This document shows, in pieces, positions 16,416 through 26,086 of a stretch of 64,000 nt of DNA (position 1 is the stretch's first letter; every line of letters begins with the position of its first letter). The DNA comes from Rhodococcus sp. Leaf247 (GTDB lineage Bacteria > Actinomycetota > Actinomycetes > Mycobacteriales > Mycobacteriaceae): NCBI RefSeq assembly GCF_001426185.1, contig NZ_LMRP01000001.1, positions 658,764-722,763 on the forward strand. The letters run 5' to 3'. A program made the position numbers and the translations under genes. Below the pieces are notes generated by a model that did not search any database, was not told where the DNA came from, and saw only the letters and a list, made by a program, of their open reading frames with translations.

Positions 16416-17741
16416 ATGATGCGAGAGGATTCGCGATCGCTCGTCGCCGGTCGGTACCAGCTGGGTTCCGTGCTGGGGCGCGGAGGCGTCGCGGACGTCT
16501 ACGAGGCCGTCGACCTCATGCTCGGGCGCACTGTCGCCGTCAAGGTCTTCCGCCACGACGACCTGATTCCGCACGACCGGCGCCGCATCGACGCCGAGAT
16601 GCGCACGCTGGCACGGTTGTCACACCCCGGATTGGTCACCTTGTTCGACGCCGGCGCAGTCGCTGATGTCGACGGATACAGCGGCCCTTTCCTGGTGATG
16701 GAACTCGTCGACGGACCTACCCTCGGGACGTTCCGCGCCGGTCAGGCGATCTCGCCCGGTGTGACCGCGCGGATCGGGTACGAACTCGCGGAGGCGCTCG
16801 CATACATCCATGACGCGGGTGTCGTTCACCGGGACGTCAAGCCCGCCAACGTCCTCATGACCTACCGTGCCGACCGGGACACTGAGCGGTGGACGAAGCT
16901 GACGGACTTCGGGATCGCTCGCGTCATCGAGTCGGACCCACTGACCGAGCACGGAACGGCGGTCGGTACCGCGCAATACCTCAGTCCCGAGCAGGCCACC
17001 GGCGCCCAGACGGGTCCGGAATCCGACATCTACTCCCTCGGCCTCGTACTCATCGAGTGCATCACCGGCGTGATGGTGTTCGGCGGCGGGTCCCTCGCGT
17101 CGGCCCTGGCACGGCTGCAGAGAGACCCGGTGGTTCCGACACACCTCGGATCCGGCTGGCACTCGATCATGACTCGGATGACGGCACGTCGTCCGGCGGA
17201 TCGGCCGTCGGCGGTCGAGGTCGCCCGACAGTTCCGGGCCCTTGCCGCCACCACGCAGGACACCTCGATTCTCCGCACCCCTCTTCCGCCACCGGAACCG
17301 CTGCCCGGTCTTCCCGAACGACCACGACGTTCGCTGCTCCCGTGGGTGTCCGCCGGCGCCGCTGCGGTGATCATCGCGGCCGCTCTGGTGTGGGGAACGT
17401 CCGGCGACGACGTGGAGGTGGGCGACACTGCCGTTCCCGTCGCCGAGTCGACCTCGCCGGCAACCACCGCACCCGTCGAGACACCGGTGCTCGCACCCGT
17501 AGTCGAAATCCCTGCACCGGTCGTCGAGGCGCCCACCACGAATGAGACCGTGTTCGACGCTCCCGTCGTCGCACCTCCCGTCGTGGTCGATGTTCCCCCC
17601 GTGCCGCCGCGCAACAACGGCAACGGCAACGGCAACTCGGGTGGGAACGGCAACTCCGGCGGTAACGGCAACGGGAACGGCAACTCGGGTGGCAACGGCA
17701 ATGGGGGCGGCAACGGGAACGGGAACGGCAACGGCCGCTGA
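16416..17741 (+). CDS. Transmembrane Ser/Thr protein kinase (Pkn family) with Asn/Gly-rich extracytoplasmic tail
   Basis: 441 aa if started at ATG 16416 (GGAG 9 nt upstream); ATG 16401 in frame is also possible. Complete Hanks kinase: GRGGVADVYEA glycine loop at 21-31, Lys43 in VAVK, Glu61, catalytic HRDVKPAN at 138-145, DFG at 164-166 and the activation-loop TXXYLSPEQ motif. A single membrane helix at about 308-326 separates the cytoplasmic kinase from an outside part: a Thr/Pro/Val-rich stretch to about 399, then 42 residues made only of Asn, Gly, Ser and a final Arg. There is no PASTA or other sensor domain. The tail may be wall-embedded; its role is unknown. Next gene is ABC-F, 57 bp away. 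Confidence 0.9.
   Translation: MMREDSRSLVAGRYQLGSVLGRGGVADVYEAVDLMLGRTVAVKVFRHDDLIPHDRRRIDAEMRTLARLSHPGLVTLFDAGAVADVDGYSGPFLVMELVDGPTLGTFRAGQAISPGVTARIGYELAEALAYIHDAGVVHRDVKPANVLMTYRADRDTERWTKLTDFGIARVIESDPLTEHGTAVGTAQYLSPEQATGAQTGPESDIYSLGLVLIECITGVMVFGGGSLASALARLQRDPVVPTHLGSGWHSIMTRMTARRPADRPSAVEVARQFRALAATTQDTSILRTPLPPPEPLPGLPERPRRSLLPWVSAGAAAVIIAAALVWGTSGDDVEVGDTAVPVAESTSPATTAPVETPVLAPVVEIPAPVVEAPTTNETVFDAPVVAPPVVVDVPPVPPRNNGNGNGNSGGNGNSGGNGNGNGNSGGNGNGGGNGNGNGNGR
17613..17738 (+). repeat. Low-complexity repeat coding the Asn/Gly tail of the kinase
   Basis: A 126-bp tract built from AAC-GGC/GGG and TCG/TCC-GGT units, coding residues 400-441. The sub-repeat GGN-AAC-GGC-AAC-TCN-GGT recurs three times. 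Such a tract is prone to slippage, so its length may vary between strains. Confidence 0.8.
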
Positions 17742-17798
17742 GGCCCGCTCTCCCGCAGTGGTCGGGAACACCGATGCCGGTCCAGTAGCGTCACCGCG

Positions 17799-19391
17799 AT
17801 GAGCTGGATTCGCATGAACGACGTCACCGCCGGATACGAGCAGAGGGTCATCCTGCGGGACGTGTTCTTCAAGCTCACGGACGGCGACCGGGTCGGACTG
17901 ATCGGCCGGAACGGGTCCGGCAAGACAACTCTGCTGCAACTCCTTCTGGGCAGAACGTCGGCGGACGCGGGCACCGTCGATGTCACCGAGGGCGCACGGA
18001 TCGGCTACTTCTCCCAGTTCTCCGAACTCGACGGAGACCGCAGCATCACCGTCGAACTGGAATCACTGTTCGGCGAGATCAGGGCCGTGGAGGCAGAACT
18101 GGGCGAGGTCGAGGCCGCACTCGGCGGTGACATCGACGAGAAGGAGATGTACCGACTGGTCGACAGACAGGCCGAGCTGCTCGAGCAGATGGAAACGGGC
18201 GGCGGGTGGACGTATCACCAACAGATCGACACCGCACTGTCGATGTTGGGCTTCGACGCCGAGCGTCGGGAACTGCCCGTCGACAAGCTGTCCGGTGGGT
18301 GGCGCAATCGTGCGGCACTGGCGCGCATCATCCTCGAGGCGCCCGACGTCCTCCTTCTCGACGAGCCCACCAACTTCCTCGATGCCGAAGGTATCGCCTG
18401 GCTCGAGCGCTGGCTCCGCGATTTCCGCGGAGCACTCCTGCTCGTCTCGCACGACCGGCATTTCCTGGAGCAGGTCGTGACCACGATCGTCGAGATCGAG
18501 AACAATCGGCTGCAGTCCTACGACGGTAGCTACTCGGATTACGTACAGCAGAAGCAGTTCCGTCTGAAGAACCTCGAGAAGGAATTCTCGAACGAGCAGC
18601 AACTTCTCGCGTACGAACAGGATGCCATCACCGATCGCAAGGAAGCGATCAAGAATCCCAGCGGCGTGCTCAAACGCAGACTGGCCAACATCAAGAAGGC
18701 GAAGAATCCACGGCCGGTCGATCAGGTCATCACCTCGATCTACGGCAAACTTCACGTCCACGACGACCTGTGCGTCGTGGAGGGTCTGACGAAGCGGTTC
18801 GGCGATCGCACATTGTTCGAGGGGCTGTCGTTCGAGATCCATCGCGGCGACCGCATCGCGATCACCGGCCCCAACGGGTGCGGGAAGTCGACGCTCGTCG
18901 ATGCCCTCACCGGGGTCGAACCGTCCGATTCGGGAACCGTGAAGTGGAAGTCGAAGTCCCACCCCTTCATCCACTACAACAAGGTGCTCGCGGACCTGGA
19001 CCTCGACGACACCGTGACACACTCCATCAACGCGATGCCGTACAGCCTCGCGCTCACCGCGACCCGCAAGGACGTCGCCAGATTCCTCGCACTGCTGCAG
19101 TTCTCCGAGCTCGACCAGAAGCAACGCATCGGCGCGCTGTCCGGTGGCCAACGAGCGCGAGTAGCACTGGCCCAGTGCCTTCTCTACGGCGCCGGCGTCA
19201 TCGTCCTCGACGAGCCGACGAACCATCTGGACCTTGCCAGTACGCAGGTGCTCGAACGCGCGTTGGCGGCATTCCCCGGTGCCGTGGTGCTTGTCAGCCA
19301 CGACCGCTTCTTCATCGAGAAGGTCGCGTTCAGTCAGCTCGCGTTCGACGGGCACGGTGCAGTGCGCAGCATCGCCGGAGTCGAGCTATAA
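17799..19391 (+). CDS. ABC-F family ATPase (EttA-like, ribosome-associated)
   Basis: 530 aa with two ABC cassettes and no membrane part. Cassette 1: Walker A GRNGSGKT at 36-43, signature LSGGWRNRAALAR, Walker B LLLDEPTNFLD. Cassette 2: Walker A GPNGCGKST, signature LSGGQRARVALAQ, Walker B VIVLDEPTNHLD. The charged inter-domain linker (about 245-320, rich in Lys, Glu and Arg) is the ABC-F P-site tRNA interaction motif. ABC-F proteins act on the ribosome E site, either as translation factors or as antibiotic-resistance factors; which applies here is open. TAGCGT lies 7 nt before the ATG, so the message may be leaderless. Confidence 0.9.
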   Translation: MSWIRMNDVTAGYEQRVILRDVFFKLTDGDRVGLIGRNGSGKTTLLQLLLGRTSADAGTVDVTEGARIGYFSQFSELDGDRSITVELESLFGEIRAVEAELGEVEAALGGDIDEKEMYRLVDRQAELLEQMETGGGWTYHQQIDTALSMLGFDAERRELPVDKLSGGWRNRAALARIILEAPDVLLLDEPTNFLDAEGIAWLERWLRDFRGALLLVSHDRHFLEQVVTTIVEIENNRLQSYDGSYSDYVQQKQFRLKNLEKEFSNEQQLLAYEQDAITDRKEAIKNPSGVLKRRLANIKKAKNPRPVDQVITSIYGKLHVHDDLCVVEGLTKRFGDRTLFEGLSFEIHRGDRIAITGPNGCGKSTLVDALTGVEPSDSGTVKWKSKSHPFIHYNKVLADLDLDDTVTHSINAMPYSLALTATRKDVARFLALLQFSELDQKQRIGALSGGQRARVALAQCLLYGAGVIVLDEPTNHLDLASTQVLERALAAFPGAVVLVSHDRFFIEKVAFSQLAFDGHGAVRSIAGVEL

Positions 19392-19447
19392 CGTGCAGGC
19401 ATGACGCCTCACGTTCGGCGCTGTCAGACCTGAAAGGACCTCACACC

Positions 19448-20065
19448 GTGTTCGCCGACGTTCTCGAATATCTCGGGATCATCGCCTTCGTCGCCTCGGG
19501 CGCCCTCGTCGGTGTCCGCAAAGGCCTCGACCTCCTCGGAGTCTGCGTCGTCGGCGTCACGACAGGCATCGGAGGCGGCCTCATCCGCGACGGGTTGATC
19601 GGCGTTCATCCCCCGACGTCGATGACCGAGTGGCCCATCATCGCGGTCGCGCTGACGACCGCCGTCGTGGTGTTCGTGGCGCATGTCGCCGTCGGCCGCC
19701 TCTGGCGCGCGGTCGTGCTTCTCGACGCGGTGGGGCTGGGACTGTTCGCCTCCACCGGCGCCGCCGTCACGCTCACCCACGGCGGCGGGGTCGTCGCCGC
19801 GTGCATGCTCGGCACCACGACCGCAGTGGCCGGAGGTGTACTCCGAGACATCCTCGTCAACGACGTCCCCTTGATCTTCCGGGGGGAGCTCTACGCCGTG
19901 CCGGCCTTGGTGGGCACCGTTGCGGTCGTCGTGATCGATGCCGTCGGCGGTTCGGAGAACGTCGGCCTGACCGTCGCGACGGTGCTGGCGATGGGGCTGC
20001 GTTTCGCGTCGCTGCGCTTCGGCTGGTCCCTTCCTGTGGCGAAAGGCGTTCCGCCGCAACCATGA
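19448..20065 (+). CDS. TRIC-family cation channel / UPF0126 (YadS-type) membrane protein
   Basis: 205 aa from GTG 19448, with AAAGGA upstream. Seven hydrophobic helices arranged as two related halves: the first has FVASGALVGVRKGLDLLGV and GIGGGLIRDGLIG, the second FASTGAAVTLTHGGG and TAVAGGVLRDILVNDVP. The paired G-GGG-x-RD motifs are the hallmark of bacterial TRIC channels, which are trimeric K+ permeable channels. No partner gene is evident; the preceding ABC-F gene is in the same direction, 56 bp away. Confidence 0.85.
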   Translation: MFADVLEYLGIIAFVASGALVGVRKGLDLLGVCVVGVTTGIGGGLIRDGLIGVHPPTSMTEWPIIAVALTTAVVVFVAHVAVGRLWRAVVLLDAVGLGLFASTGAAVTLTHGGGVVAACMLGTTTAVAGGVLRDILVNDVPLIFRGELYAVPALVGTVAVVVIDAVGGSENVGLTVATVLAMGLRFASLRFGWSLPVAKGVPPQP

Positions 20066-20093
20066 CGGTGTCCGTCTCGGTCCCGTGAGCAGC

Positions 20094-21530
20094 TCAGCGG
20101 GTCGGCGATCCACCGAACAGGACACCTGGGTTGAGCAGTCCCGTCGGATCCCACGCGGCTTTGATACTTCTCATCAGATCGACCTGATCGCTGCCGTGTT
20201 GCCGCGGAAGCCACCGCGCCTTGGCCCGGCCGATCCCGTGTTCGGCACTGACGGTGCCACCGGCTCGGAGGACGAGTTCGAGCACCAGATCCTCGAGCTG
20301 CTCCCCCAGCGACGGTGGAATGCTCCCGCCGCGTGTCGCCACGAGGTTGACGTGGAAGTTGCCCTCAGCGAGATGCCCGAACATCGCGACCGTCACCTCG
20401 TCCGAGGCGTGTCGGACGGTGTCCTCGATGGCGTGGAACGAGTCGGCGAACACGTCGAGCGGGACGCCGACGTCGAGCTTGATCGGGACGCCGACGCTGT
20501 TGATCGACTCGGTGATGCGTTCACGGAACGACCACAGGTGTCGGCACTCGGCCGGTGTGCTCGCCACGGCGATCCGGTCCTCGGCGATCGACGTTCCGAT
20601 CACCGTGTCGAGCATGCCGGTCGCCGCACCGAGCAGGTCGATCTCGTCGTCTGCCGCTCGACGTCCCGCGTCACCCAGTTCGGCGAAGACCCAGAAGCCG
20701 TCCACCGGGAGCGGCGCTGCCTGTCCCGTGTGGTCGGCCGCGCGCTGCACCTCTGCTCCCGCAGCCCATTCCAACGCCTGCAGCCCGGGGAGCCGGCGGA
20801 GAACGGGAAGCGCCGACACCGCGGCGGCCACGTCGGGAAATGCGAAGACCAGGACGATGCGATCGGTCACTCGCGGAGCGAGGCGCCAGGTGACGTCGGT
20901 GATGAGCGCCAGCGTTCCCTCGGATCCGACGAGCAGGTCGACGAGGTCGAACCCTGTGTTGTCCTTGGGGAGTGTGCGTCGACGATCGACGACCGTCCCT
21001 TCCGCTGTCACCGCCCGCAGTCCTGCGATCCGCGCTCGCGCGGTGCCGTGCCGCAGGACGCGCATTCCTCCGGCGTTGGTGGCTGCCGCGCCGCCGACGG
21101 TGGCCGATTCGCCGGAAGCCAGCGTCAGACCGCACGTCAGATCCGACCGGTTGGCGATGGCTTCGAGTGCTGCAAGAGTCGTCCCGGCGCCCACGGTGAC
21201 CGTTCCGTCGTCCTGCACGTCGCCGGCGTCGACGAGATACTCGGTCGAGATGACGACCGATCCCTCGGGGGGCACTGCGCCGGCGACGAGACCGGTATTT
21301 CCGCCCTGCGGGACGACTGCGACCCCGAGTGCGCGACACACCGACATCGCCGCCACAGCAGCGTCGAAAGTCCGGGGGCGGACGACGGCCCGCGGTGCGC
21401 CTGTCCAGCGACCCGTCCAGTCGGTGGCGTACTTGACCATGGCGTCGGCGTCCGAGGTCACGCTGCAGTCGGCGATGGCTGCCACCCGGTCGACCACCAG
21501 GTCGGGAGCGAGAGGGTCGGACGAGGCCAT
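20094..21530 (-). CDS. FAD-linked oxidase, GlcD/D-2-hydroxyacid dehydrogenase type
   Basis: 478 aa from ATG 21530, with AGGGGAA upstream; the frame opens further but without a ribosome site. FAD PCMH domain at about 35-215: PQGGNTGLVAGAVP binds the pyrophosphate, and SGESATVGGAAATNAGG and DLLVGSEGTLALIT are the other conserved loops. The C-terminal cap has the FGHLAEGNFHVNL metal/substrate His motif and ends SAEHGIGRAKARWL. The family oxidises D-lactate, glycolate or D-2-hydroxyglutarate and passes electrons to a quinone or flavoprotein. Substrate not resolved. It diverges from the NRPS gene. Confidence 0.87.
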   Translation of the reverse strand: MASSDPLAPDLVVDRVAAIADCSVTSDADAMVKYATDWTGRWTGAPRAVVRPRTFDAAVAAMSVCRALGVAVVPQGGNTGLVAGAVPPEGSVVISTEYLVDAGDVQDDGTVTVGAGTTLAALEAIANRSDLTCGLTLASGESATVGGAAATNAGGMRVLRHGTARARIAGLRAVTAEGTVVDRRRTLPKDNTGFDLVDLLVGSEGTLALITDVTWRLAPRVTDRIVLVFAFPDVAAAVSALPVLRRLPGLQALEWAAGAEVQRAADHTGQAAPLPVDGFWVFAELGDAGRRAADDEIDLLGAATGMLDTVIGTSIAEDRIAVASTPAECRHLWSFRERITESINSVGVPIKLDVGVPLDVFADSFHAIEDTVRHASDEVTVAMFGHLAEGNFHVNLVATRGGSIPPSLGEQLEDLVLELVLRAGGTVSAEHGIGRAKARWLPRQHGSDQVDLMRSIKAAWDPTGLLNPGVLFGGSPTR

Positions 21531-21633
21531 GGGTTCCCCTCGGGGTTCGACGGCGGACACACGGGCGTGCGCCACCCATCAGGGTTCCACCTGCCCGTTC
21601 CCGTCGAGAAGGACGGGTCGATCGACACCGTGG

Positions 21634-21652
21634 TACTACTTGATCTGTAGTA
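21634..21652. promoter_or_regulatory. BlaI-like dyad operator upstream of the NRPS gene
   Basis: TACTACT-TGATC-TGTAGTA: 7-bp arms with one mismatch around a 5-bp spacer, 21 bp before the NRPS start and in its promoter. The right arm is identical to, and the left arm one base off, the dyad at 26070-26088. The TACTACA/TGTAGTA half-site is that of the staphylococcal mec operator, where the spacer is shorter (2 bp). A BlaI homologue is encoded at 27528-27908. Confidence 0.65.
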
Positions 21653-21673
21653 GTCGAACGTGAGAGGAGAGTC

Positions 21674-24600
21674 GTGATCGACGGGTCGCTCCCGCTGACG
21701 TCCGCCCAGATTGCCGTCTGGTACGCCCAGCAACTCGCACCGGATCTGCCGTTCACGATCGCGTACTGCGTCGACATCACCGGCGACATCGACGTCGACG
21801 CGTTGGTCACCAGCGGTTCGACAGCGCACGCGGAGTATCGGACATCGACCCTGCGCATCGCGGACCAGGACGGTCGGCCCTGCCAACGATTCGTCGACGC
21901 CACCGCGCACGACATCGACGTCGTCGATCTCCGTCCTGCCGACGATTCCTTCTCGATCGCCCACAGGTCGATGCAGGAACTCTGCGGTCGCGCGGTTCCG
22001 CTCGACGGGCCGCTGGTCCTGTCGCGGATCTTCCGCCTGGCCGACGACCGGGTTCTGTGGTTCACCAGGGCGCATCACATCGTCCAGGACGGTCACACCT
22101 CGATGCTCGTCCTCGAGCGGACCGCCGCCCTGTACCGGGCACTCGCCGACGGGCGGCCCGCACCGCCCGTGGACGTTCCCACCCCGCAGACTCTGGTGGA
22201 CGACGACATCACGTACTCGGCGTCGCCCCGTTTGCGCCGCGATACCGAATTCTGGGCCGACCGTTCCGATCGACCTACCGTTCGGTGGGGTGCGGCACGT
22301 CGACCGCAGCCGGTGTCCGCACGGACGCACGAGTCGACCGCCGACCGGAGCAACGCCCACGGCAGCCTGGGCGGTTCCGGAACCGCGACGATGATCGCAG
22401 CAGTCGCCGTGTTGCTCAGCCGCATGTGCGGCGTGCAGGACGTTCGGCTGTCGCTCCCTGTATCGGCACGCGCCACGGCCACGAGCAAACGGGCGGGTTC
22501 GACGATGTCGGCCGTCGTGCCTCTCGACCTCGACGGCATCGGCGACTCCACAGTCGGAGGTGCCGTCTCGTCGACGGAGGTGGCACTGAAGTCCGTGCTG
22601 CGACGGGCTCGAAGCGCAGCGACTGCGCGCGCGGCGAGCGGATCTCGACTGTCGAACTCGGACTACTTCGGCCCGACCGTCAACATCATGATGTTCGCCG
22701 AGAGCATTCCGATCGGAAACTTGCACGGGCGCCTGGAGATACTGCAGACCGGGCCCGTGTCCGACATCGCGGTCAATATCTATCCCCAGTGGTCGGGCGA
22801 CGGTGCGCGTGTCGAGTTCGAAGGGAACCCGGCAACACATTCCGCAGCCGACCTCGAGGTTCTACGACGGAGGTACCTGCACGTTCTCGACGCGTTCTCG
22901 AATCCCGAGACCGACGTCGCATCGATCGATCTCTCACTCCCCGAGGAATTCCCGCCGACCCCCGCGTCGGTCGGTTCCCCAGCCGACACCTCGTCGACTC
23001 TGGCCGAGGTCTTCCGCGACGCGGTGGACACCCACGGTGATTCTCCGGCGCTCACCTCCGGCGGCGTCACCCTCACCTATCGACAGGTGGCGATGCGAGT
23101 CGACCGGCTCGCGAACATCCTGCTCGATCACGGTGTCGGACCCGACGATGCCGTCGCAGTGCGTGTTCCACGATCCGTGTCGGCCGTCGTCGCGTTCTGG
23201 GCGATCGCCCGGGTCGGCGCCGTGCACGTGCCCGTCGACCCAGCTCTGCCCGATGAACGGGCACGCTTCATCCTCGACGACTGTTCGGCGAGAACGGGAC
23301 TCGGTGAACCGGGACCGCTGAGGCTCCCGACGTCACGGACGACGTGGATCGCACTGGACGACGTTCGACCGAAGTCTCCGGTCGAACGACGCGACGACTC
23401 GTCTCGACGCGATCCTCTCTCGGCCGCCTACATCGTCTACACCTCGGGCTCGACCGGGTCGCCGAAGGGAGTCGTGGTCACGAACAGCGGTATCGGGCCG
23501 CTGGTGCAGCACATCCGATCGCACTACGGACTGGGCCCCGCATCACGTATCTCGATGTCGGCAGCGCTCGGCTTCGACACTGCAATCGTCGAACTTGTTG
23601 CCGCGGCTGCCACCGGAGCCTCACTGGCCATCTGTCCGCCGGAGGTCATCGGTGGGTCGGAGCTGGCGGAATTCCTCGTCGACCAGGATGTCAGTCATCT
23701 CCTCGCCACTCCGTCCGTACTCTCGACGATCGACCCTCGGCAGATCCCCGCTGTCGGAACCGTCATCGTCGGTGGTGAGGAATCGTCGTCGGACCTCCTG
23801 GCGTCCTGGTCCCTCGGACGACGACTCCTCGAGGCCTACGGCCCGACCGAGACCACGTGCAGCGTCACGATGACCGACACCATCGAGGCCGACACACGCA
23901 CGGGCATCGGCACCGCGATGACCGGTGTCCGCATTCACCTGCTCGACGGCCGGTTGAGGCCGGTGGTGCCCGGTGCGGTCGGCGAAATCTACATCGACAC
24001 TGCCGGTCTCGCTCGGGGTTACCTCGGGAAGCACGGAACCACGTCGACTCGCTTCGTCGCCGATCCGTTCTCCCCCAACGGTTCTCGCCTGTTCCGCAGC
24101 GGCGACCGCGCACGGTGCCGCGCCGACGGAACCCTCGAGTTCCACGGCAGGGACGACGATCAGGTACAGATACGCGGCAACCGGGTAGAACTCGGCGAGA
24201 TCGACAGCACCCTGCGTCGGCACCCGGACGTCGCGGCGGCAGCCGTGTCCCTTCGACGAACCCCCGGTGGCAGTTCACGGATCGACGGTTACATCGTGCC
24301 GATGACCGGAACGACGCCCGACGCAGACGATATCCGTCGGTTCGCCGCGGCATCGCTCCCCCCGCACATGGTTCCGTCGTCGATCAGGACTCTCGACGCG
24401 ATTCCACTCACGGTCAACCGAAAGGTCGATCGACGCGCACTGCCGGAGCCGATCGCTCGTGACGCCGACCCGCACGCGGCACCTCCCCGAGGTGCGACGG
24501 AAGAACTGATCGCACAGACATTCCTGGAGGTCCTGGCCGTCGACGGTATCGGCGCCGAGTCGTCGTTCTTCGATCTCGGCGGGGACTCGCTCGCCGCGAC

Positions 24601-26086
24601 CCGCGTGGTGTCGCGGCTTCGCGTCGCGGCCGGCATCGACGTCGGAGTCCGTGACCTCGTCGCATCGCCCACCGTGCGTGCTCTGGCCCTCGTCCTCGAC
24701 TCCCGAGATGCTCACAGCGAACGGTTCTCTCGCGCAACGCCGGGACTGTCCGACGGCGTGTCAGCCGTTCCCCTCGCGCCACAGCAACGCGATATCGATT
24801 TCGACGCCACCCTGCCGCTCTCGAATCTTCCGTTCACCCTCGATATCACCGGTCCGTTCGACCTCGATGCCGCCTCCGCCGCATTCGACGATCTGGCGGC
24901 TCGCCACCGCACTCTGCGAACGCGGTTCCCGGACTCACCTGTCGGTCCGCATCAGCTGGTCGACGACACCTCGTCCCCGACCGTGCTTGCGCCGCAGCCG
25001 TTCTCCGACCGTGCTGTCGCGGCGTTCCTCTCCGAGCCCATCGACATCCGGCGGGAACTGCCCGTTCGAGTCCGCGTCTTCGTCGACGCGAGTGACCACC
25101 ATGTCATCGCGTGCGTCGTGCACCACGCCGCCGCAGACGGGTGGGCGCTCGGGATCCTGGGACGCGACTTCGCTGTCGCCTACCGCGCCCGCTCGAGCGG
25201 CCACGCTCCGTCGTGGTCGCCGCCGCGTCCCGTGCAGTACTCGGACTACAGCGTCTGGGCGGAGTCGCGCTCGGTGACCGACGATGTCGAGTTCTGGCGC
25301 TCCGAGCTCCACGGAGCGAACTTCACATCGACACCCCCGCCGGACCGTCCCCGGCCCGCGACCTGGTCCTTCCACGCGGGGCGCCGCACTCTCCACCTCG
25401 ATGCCGATGGCGTCCGCGACGTCGATGCCGTCGCGAACCGCCACGGCGTGGGTAGGTTCACCGTGGTTCGGACGGCGCTGATGATTCTGGTGGCGCAGCT
25501 GACGGGTTCGGAGGACGTCGTCGTCGGTACGCCTGTCATCGGCCGCGACGATCCGATCCTCGAAGAGATCGTCGGTACCTTCAGCACCACCGTCGCCATA
25601 CGCACGGATCTGTCCGGTGCCACGACCGTGGCGGAGGCACTCGACTGCGCTCGGGCGAGTGAGACGCGCGCGTTCGATCACACGGCGGTACCGCTGGCAG
25701 ACATCGCAGATGTGGTCGATCCGGGACCACACCACCAGCGACATCCGCTGTTCCAGGTCGCGTTGTCCTTCGACGTGCTCGAACCCGTAGTCCTCGACGT
25801 GCATACCGGGACGGACGGCGATCGGACACGGATCACCGTGACACCGCGCCCCCTCGACATGGCCAAATGCGATCTGCACCTTCACGTCACGGAGCATCGG
25901 GACCCGTCCGGAGATCACTGGGAGGTCGGATTCGTGTACCCGACGGCGCTGTACGAGGGATCGACCGTTCAAGAGTTCACTCACATGTTCCGGCGCATCC
26001 TCGACACGATCGGCAGCGATTCCGACGCCCCCTGGAGACTTCCGGACCCGGCGCGAACCGCGCCCGAACTACTACACGTTCTGTAG
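21674..26086 (+). CDS. Single-module nonribosomal peptide synthetase, C-A-PCP-C
   Basis: 1470 aa, GTG with GAGAGGAGAG upstream. Domain order: condensation domain 1 at about 5-430 with HHIVQDG (134-140); adenylation domain at about 440-930 with YTSGSTGSPKG from 589, EAYGPTETT, and A10 NRKVDRRALP; carrier protein at about 945-1015 with phosphopantetheine Ser972 in GGDSL; condensation domain 2 at about 1040-1460 with HHAAADG (1150-1156). No thioesterase, reductase or epimerase. The A-domain pocket read by eye starts with Asp and ends with Lys, so an alpha-amino acid is expected; its identity is uncertain. An N-terminal C domain implies an acyl or aminoacyl donor made elsewhere, and the last C domain may join the product to a free amine or alcohol. 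The stop codon lies inside the second dyad operator. Confidence 0.93.
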   Translation: MIDGSLPLTSAQIAVWYAQQLAPDLPFTIAYCVDITGDIDVDALVTSGSTAHAEYRTSTLRIADQDGRPCQRFVDATAHDIDVVDLRPADDSFSIAHRSMQELCGRAVPLDGPLVLSRIFRLADDRVLWFTRAHHIVQDGHTSMLVLERTAALYRALADGRPAPPVDVPTPQTLVDDDITYSASPRLRRDTEFWADRSDRPTVRWGAARRPQPVSARTHESTADRSNAHGSLGGSGTATMIAAVAVLLSRMCGVQDVRLSLPVSARATATSKRAGSTMSAVVPLDLDGIGDSTVGGAVSSTEVALKSVLRRARSAATARAASGSRLSNSDYFGPTVNIMMFAESIPIGNLHGRLEILQTGPVSDIAVNIYPQWSGDGARVEFEGNPATHSAADLEVLRRRYLHVLDAFSNPETDVASIDLSLPEEFPPTPASVGSPADTSSTLAEVFRDAVDTHGDSPALTSGGVTLTYRQVAMRVDRLANILLDHGVGPDDAVAVRVPRSVSAVVAFWAIARVGAVHVPVDPALPDERARFILDDCSARTGLGEPGPLRLPTSRTTWIALDDVRPKSPVERRDDSSRRDPLSAAYIVYTSGSTGSPKGVVVTNSGIGPLVQHIRSHYGLGPASRISMSAALGFDTAIVELVAAAATGASLAICPPEVIGGSELAEFLVDQDVSHLLATPSVLSTIDPRQIPAVGTVIVGGEESSSDLLASWSLGRRLLEAYGPTETTCSVTMTDTIEADTRTGIGTAMTGVRIHLLDGRLRPVVPGAVGEIYIDTAGLARGYLGKHGTTSTRFVADPFSPNGSRLFRSGDRARCRADGTLEFHGRDDDQVQIRGNRVELGEIDSTLRRHPDVAAAAVSLRRTPGGSSRIDGYIVPMTGTTPDADDIRRFAAASLPPHMVPSSIRTLDAIPLTVNRKVDRRALPEPIARDADPHAAPPRGATEELIAQTFLEVLAVDGIGAESSFFDLGGDSLAATRVVSRLRVAAGIDVGVRDLVASPTVRALALVLDSRDAHSERFSRATPGLSDGVSAVPLAPQQRDIDFDATLPLSNLPFTLDITGPFDLDAASAAFDDLAARHRTLRTRFPDSPVGPHQLVDDTSSPTVLAPQPFSDRAVAAFLSEPIDIRRELPVRVRVFVDASDHHVIACVVHHAAADGWALGILGRDFAVAYRARSSGHAPSWSPPRPVQYSDYSVWAESRSVTDDVEFWRSELHGANFTSTPPPDRPRPATWSFHAGRRTLHLDADGVRDVDAVANRHGVGRFTVVRTALMILVAQLTGSEDVVVGTPVIGRDDPILEEIVGTFSTTVAIRTDLSGATTVAEALDCARASETRAFDHTAVPLADIADVVDPGPHHQRHPLFQVALSFDVLEPVVLDVHTGTDGDRTRITVTPRPLDMAKCDLHLHVTEHRDPSGDHWEVGFVYPTALYEGSTVQEFTHMFRRILDTIGSDSDAPWRLPDPARTAPELLHVL

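Noticed and set aside
17613..17738. Tandem-looking repeats that might suggest a CRISPR or minisatellite
   Set aside because: Units are short, contiguous and in frame with the kinase; there are no spacers and no cas genes.
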